Assembly: GCF_018130545.1 (NCBI RefSeq)
Contig: NZ_JAFCKF010000003.1
Span: 62,001-126,000 of the forward strand
DNA from: Bradyrhizobium tropiciagri
GTDB taxonomy: Bacteria; Pseudomonadota; Alphaproteobacteria; Rhizobiales; Xanthobacteraceae
Direction of reading: 5' to 3'
Length of the DNA stretch: 64,000 nt
Shown here one piece after another: positions 61,113 to 64,000 of this stretch. Under the pieces are notes generated by a model. That model did not search any database, had not been told where the DNA came from, and saw nothing but the letters and a program-made list of their open reading frames with translations. A program made the translations under genes and the position numbers. The stretch's first letter is position 1, and each line of letters begins with the position of its first letter.

Positions 61113-61957
61113 ACGCTGCACTGAAATGGCGGTCACCGCCTCGACACGAGTCCGATGCGGAGCAGATCGGTCGGCTTGCCGCGCTTTGCCTGAAGCTCGA
61201 GGTCGCAACCTATCCGAAGCCGGGGCTGGTCAGCCATGTCGATAACGGCGCGCACGGGGATATGGACGCCGCGCTGCTGTGCGTGAGCGCCGACACGCTG
61301 GCGCCCTTCTTCCGCGATCTGGCGGCCGCCGGCGCCGAGGGTGCCGGCATGAACCGGTTGCGCGCGATCGGGGTTGCCGCGGAGCGCGCCATGATGGTCG
61401 CGACCTCCGGCGTCAACACGCATCGCGGCGCGATCTTCGGACTGGGTCTGCTGTGCGCCGCGGCCGGGTATCGGGGCGCGCTCGGCATCCGCAAATCACT
61501 CGGCGAGCTGGTGTCGCAACGTTGGGGCGACGCCATCCTGGCCGGCCCGGTCTCGCTGCGCAGCCATGGCGCTGTGGCCGCACGCCGACACGGCGCTGGC
61601 GGAGCAAGGGCGGAAGCGGCCGGCGGCTTCTGCTCCGTCTATGACATCGCCCTTCCCGCCCTGCATGCGGCGCGGACGCTGGCACCGCATGATGAGGAAG
61701 CGGTGCGGGTTCAGACCTGCATGACGCTGATCGCCGATGTCACCGACACCAACCTCTTGCATCGTGGCGGCGCGGAGGGATTGCGCTTTGCACAAGCCAG
61801 CGCGTCGGCATTCCTGGCCACTGGAGGCGTCGGATCATGCGGCTGGCGCGCGCGCGCCGCCGAGATTCATCGCGCATTCGTGGCGCGCAATCTCAGCCCT
61901 GGCGGCTCGGCGGACCTGTTGGCCATGGCGCTCTTCATCGATTGGCTGGAACGCTGA
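61109..61957 (+). CDS. mdcB: Triphosphoribosyl-dephospho-CoA synthase
   Basis: This 282-residue enzyme makes the prosthetic-group precursor from dephospho-CoA and ATP for MdcG. CitG/MdcB-family blocks are EVATYPKPGLVSHVDNGAHG, TSGVNTHRGAIFGLGLLCAA and TDTNLLHRGG. I start at ATG 61109, which overlaps the mdcG stop (ATGA), rather than a GTG three codons upstream. Confidence 0.93.
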   Translation: MNAALKWRSPPRHESDAEQIGRLAALCLKLEVATYPKPGLVSHVDNGAHGDMDAALLCVSADTLAPFFRDLAAAGAEGAGMNRLRAIGVAAERAMMVATSGVNTHRGAIFGLGLLCAAAGYRGALGIRKSLGELVSQRWGDAILAGPVSLRSHGAVAARRHGAGGARAEAAGGFCSVYDIALPALHAARTLAPHDEEAVRVQTCMTLIADVTDTNLLHRGGAEGLRFAQASASAFLATGGVGSCGWRARAAEIHRAFVARNLSPGGSADLLAMALFIDWLER

Positions 61958-62874
61958 TGCTTGCACTGCTCTGCGGCGGACAAGGTACCCTCTCCGACAC
62001 GATCTTCGATCTGGTCGCCGGTCAGCCTGCCGCGGAGCCGGTTTTCGGCGCAGCAACGGCCTGTCTCGGCGAGGACCCGCGGACGCTGGTCAAGGCACGA
62101 AGCGCCGACCAACTGTCCGCCAATCGCGTCAGCCAGATCCTGACTGTCACGTCGGCTCTCGCGATCCATGCCTGTCTCACCGACCTGCTCACGCGGGAGA
62201 CCGCCGTCACCGGCTACAGCGTCGGCGAGATGGCGGCCTGGAGCATTGCGGGAATCTGGACCGCCGACGAGGCCCTGCGGCTGACCGAGATTCGCGCGCG
62301 GCTGATGGACAGCGCGTCGGGACCCGATGGCCGCCTCGGCTATGTCCGCGGGCTCGACCGGACCACGCTCGACCGCCTGCTCGAAAAACACCGCTGCGAG
62401 ATCGCGATCAGGAATCCGGATCTGCTGTTCGTGGTCGGCGGCGCAGAGCGGGATGTGATCGCGCTCTGCGATGAGGCCGCAACAGCGGGAGCGCGCAGCG
62501 GCCTTCTTGCCGTGAAAATCGCTTCGCACACCTCGCGGCTCGCGGAGGCCTGCGGCCCGCTGCAACAGGCACTCGACGCCGGCAAGCGCTCCGCCATCTC
62601 AAGCCAGCGCATCCTGCTCGCGGGCGGCGATGGCGAACGCATCTTCACGCCAAGCCAGGCAACGGCAAAGCTCGCGCATCAGATCGCCCAGCCCATCGAC
62701 TGGTCGGCTACACTGACCGCGCTCTCCGAACTGGGGATCACGCGGCTGCTTGACCTCGGCCCGGGACATGCGCTCGCCGAGATGGCGCAGGCCTTCCTGC
62801 CCTCGATCCGCTGCTACGCGGCCGACGGGTTTCACACCGTCGACGGCTTGCGCAGCTGGGCGACTCTCGACTAG
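61957..62874 (+). CDS. mdcH: Malonyl-CoA:acyl-carrier-protein transacylase, malonate decarboxylase epsilon subunit
   Basis: This 305-residue acyltransferase loads malonyl from CoA onto MdcC to start the cycle. The nucleophile is S88 in GYSVGEMAAW (the usual GHSxGE with Tyr in place of His). A later His in AVKIASHTSRLAE fits the catalytic partner. It overlaps mdcB by one base (TGATG) and ends the operon. Confidence 0.92.
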   Translation: MLALLCGGQGTLSDTIFDLVAGQPAAEPVFGAATACLGEDPRTLVKARSADQLSANRVSQILTVTSALAIHACLTDLLTRETAVTGYSVGEMAAWSIAGIWTADEALRLTEIRARLMDSASGPDGRLGYVRGLDRTTLDRLLEKHRCEIAIRNPDLLFVVGGAERDVIALCDEAATAGARSGLLAVKIASHTSRLAEACGPLQQALDAGKRSAISSQRILLAGGDGERIFTPSQATAKLAHQIAQPIDWSATLTALSELGITRLLDLGPGHALAEMAQAFLPSIRCYAADGFHTVDGLRSWATLD

Positions 62875-62918
62875 CCGGCGGCGGCGCACGCATCCTGCGC
62901 CCGATTTTCTGTGTGTCC

Positions 62919-62999
62919 TTACGGTATGGCGCCATACCAGATCACGAGCGCGAATATCACCAACAAGGCGACGGTGATGATCGCTTCGCTCGTGGGCAT
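62919..62999 (-). CDS. Possible 26-residue single-span membrane peptide
   Basis: The minus-strand ATG at 62999 opens MPTSEAIITVALLVIFALVI and ends six residues later (WYGAIP). A GGAGG lies about 14 bases upstream, which is rather far. The hydrophobic helix design looks real, but the ORF is very short and may be a remnant. Confidence 0.35.
   Translation of the reverse strand: MPTSEAIITVALLVIFALVIWYGAIP
62923..62938. repeat. Perfect 16-bp palindrome
   Basis: GGTATGGCGCCATACC reads the same on both strands with no loop. It lies 48 bases after the mdcH stop and within the end of the small minus-strand ORF. It could be an operator or a chance palindrome. Confidence 0.5.
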
Positions 63000-63307
63000 G
63001 TGCTTGATGGCCGCCTCCGCACGCGGGAGCAGGATGCTGTGATGGGGCGGTGGTTCTCATCAGCACAACAGCGCTCGCTTGAAATATTTGCGGGCGGCGT
63101 TGGCTCTGGCCCCAGGAAGGAAATGCAAAATCCCGGTAGCCTTAGCTTGCACAAGGCGTGCGGTCGGAACATGCCCCAAAAGGGCTATCACCTCGAAACA
63201 AACGGGGGCTTTACATTCCGGAAGGCAAGACGTTCAGCCCCCCTCCGCGCGCGATGCGGGCCAGGGTCGCGAGATCGCCAAGCGCTATGCCGCAGGCAGC
63301 ACGATGC

Positions 63308-63457
63308 CTAGCGCCACGACCCGTCCGGCCCAAGGGGCAAGGTCGGATGGTCGCGCTTGTCCTCGTCAGGCTTCACCTTGAAACCCTGCCGAAACGCGAA
63401 CCAGATAAAGCCGACCAACCCGATCACGCAGATCGGCGCGAGAATCCAGTCAGGCAT
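63308..63457 (-). CDS. Small single-span membrane protein
   Basis: A 49-residue ORF: one hydrophobic span near the N-terminus (WILAPICVIGLVGFIWFAF), then a charged tail KVKPDEDKRDHP ending in LGPDGSWR. The ATG at 63457 has a strong GGAGG with 8-base spacing. It is below the usual gene-caller length but has the look of a real gene. The function is unknown. Confidence 0.65.
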   Translation of the reverse strand: MPDWILAPICVIGLVGFIWFAFRQGFKVKPDEDKRDHPTLPLGPDGSWR

Positions 63458-63598
63458 GTCGCGATCCTCCAGCAGCCTACCAACGTAGGTCTCGATGATC
63501 CCGCGCTCAGTTCAATGCGGGATGCCCCGTCCGAATGAGGAGCCGCAGCACCATTATCCGAACGCCGTCGAGGCATTGCTGCAAGTAATTGAAAACGC

Positions 63599-63642
63599 TG
63601 GAGCGGGTGAAGGGAATCGAACCCTCGTATTCAGCTTGGAAG
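63599..63642 (-). other. 3' fragment of tRNA-Gly(TCC): candidate attachment site
   Basis: Read on the minus strand this 44-bp sequence runs from the anticodon loop CTTCCAA through the T arm GAGGG-TTCGATT-CCCTT to the acceptor CACCCGC, discriminator T and CCA. The 5' half (acceptor, D arm, 5' anticodon stem) is missing and unlike sequence follows. This is the pattern left at one end of an element integrated into the 3' end of a tRNA gene. Confidence 0.75.
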
Positions 63643-63874
63643 TCTTCGAATTTCGGCAATGTTTTCTAACGCCATTCCGATATTTTGCAGCCTTTCGGCA
63701 AACCGTGCCTTTCAGCCCCGCTCTGCGCCAAGCAGTGATCGGCCCGGCATGGAACGTAAAGTCCCGTAGAAGTTAAGGAAACGGCAACCAATTCGAATGC
63801 GATTTCGATATCGCCCCCGCCCGATCCGGAACTTGCTCTCCGGATGCACCTTGTCCCCCGATCGGGGGTGAGCC

Positions 63875-64000
63875 ATGAGCAAAGAGAGCGAATATCTGAG
63901 GGACAAAGCCATCCGGGCGCGGCGCCTATCTCAAACCGTTAGCGATACCCAATCGTCCAGGACGCTGACGGAAGTTGCCCAAAAGCACGAGGACGACGCC
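63875..64000 (+). CDS. Small hydrophilic protein, truncated by window end
   Basis: The ATG at 63875 follows GGGGGTGAG and opens 42 codons with no stop before the window ends (MSKESEYLRDKAIRARRLSQ...). It is Arg/Glu-rich and predicted helical. The pattern resembles a common short rhizobial protein of unknown role, but I cannot name a family. It lies on the element side of the tRNA fragment. Confidence 0.65.
   Translation, partial: MSKESEYLRDKAIRARRLSQTVSDTQSSRTLTEVAQKHEDDA

Larger units (their letters stand above)
62875..63874. other. Right-end intergenic region with small ORFs and a tRNA fragment
   Basis: About 1 kb after mdcH without a normal-size gene. It contains the two small minus-strand ORFs at 62919-62999 and 63308-63457, the palindrome at 62923-62938, and the tRNA-Gly fragment at 63599-63642. 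Between 63000 and 63307 I see nothing convincing. Past the tRNA fragment, 63643-63874 looks lower in GC than its surroundings and lacks a recognised feature. Confidence 0.5.

Overview
The window looks like chromosome from a Bradyrhizobium-type alphaproteobacterium (Nitrobacteraceae). The grounds are the high GC with GC-rich third positions, the RpoB/RpoC/L7-L12 sequences, the mix of acyl-CoA, nitrate-assimilation, PQQ and malonate genes, and several GC-rich palindromic intergenic repeats. No 16S/23S rRNA, CRISPR array or complete IS element was seen.

Region 1 (1-17.5 kb, mostly minus strand) is the core secE-nusG-rplK-rplA / rplJ-rplL-rpoB-rpoC cluster. It is interrupted between rplA and rplJ by a 2-hydroxyacid dehydrogenase and a divergent, unrecognised membrane protein. 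A candidate promoter restarts transcription for rplJL-rpoBC. Downstream of rpoC is a partial fusion of an FAD amine-oxidase-like domain and a methyltransferase. Region 2 (17.6-21.6 kb) places a GntR/FCD regulator, an acyl-CoA synthetase and a divergent orphan substrate-binding protein between secE and tRNA-Trp. Two identical 13-bp palindromes sit in their shared promoter region.

Region 3 (21.7-33.7 kb) is general metabolism: serine hydrolase, two SDRs, histidine phosphatase, ArgE-like deacetylase, EamA exporter, a TetR-controlled acyl-CoA dehydrogenase/APH-like kinase pair, a RidA protein and a CaiB-type CoA-transferase. Repeat elements lie in several of the gaps. Region 4 (33.9-43.3 kb) is nitrate assimilation: nirB-nirD-nasA facing a NarK-type transporter and a PP2C phosphatase-Ser/Thr kinase fusion. 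A small His-rich secreted protein lies at the nasA end.

Region 5 (43.3-47.6 kb) is an acyl-CoA dehydrogenase plus orphan substrate-binding protein operon, divergent from an IclR regulator. Region 6 (47.6-51.3 kb) is a periplasmic PQQ alcohol dehydrogenase with the lanthanide-type Asp, its cytochrome c, an unknown exported protein and a PCu(A)C copper chaperone. Region 7 (51.4-54.7 kb) holds a phosphotransferase broken by one in-frame stop, a Ser-rich low-complexity protein, a cupin and a GNAT enzyme.

Region 8 (54.7-62.9 kb) is a complete biotin-independent malonate utilisation locus: mdcACDEGBH facing madL-madM-GntR, with a promoter overlapped by nested operator-like repeats. The right end holds two tiny membrane-protein ORFs and a 44-bp 3' fragment of tRNA-Gly(TCC). 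That fragment looks like the attachment site of an integrated element extending rightwards out of the window.
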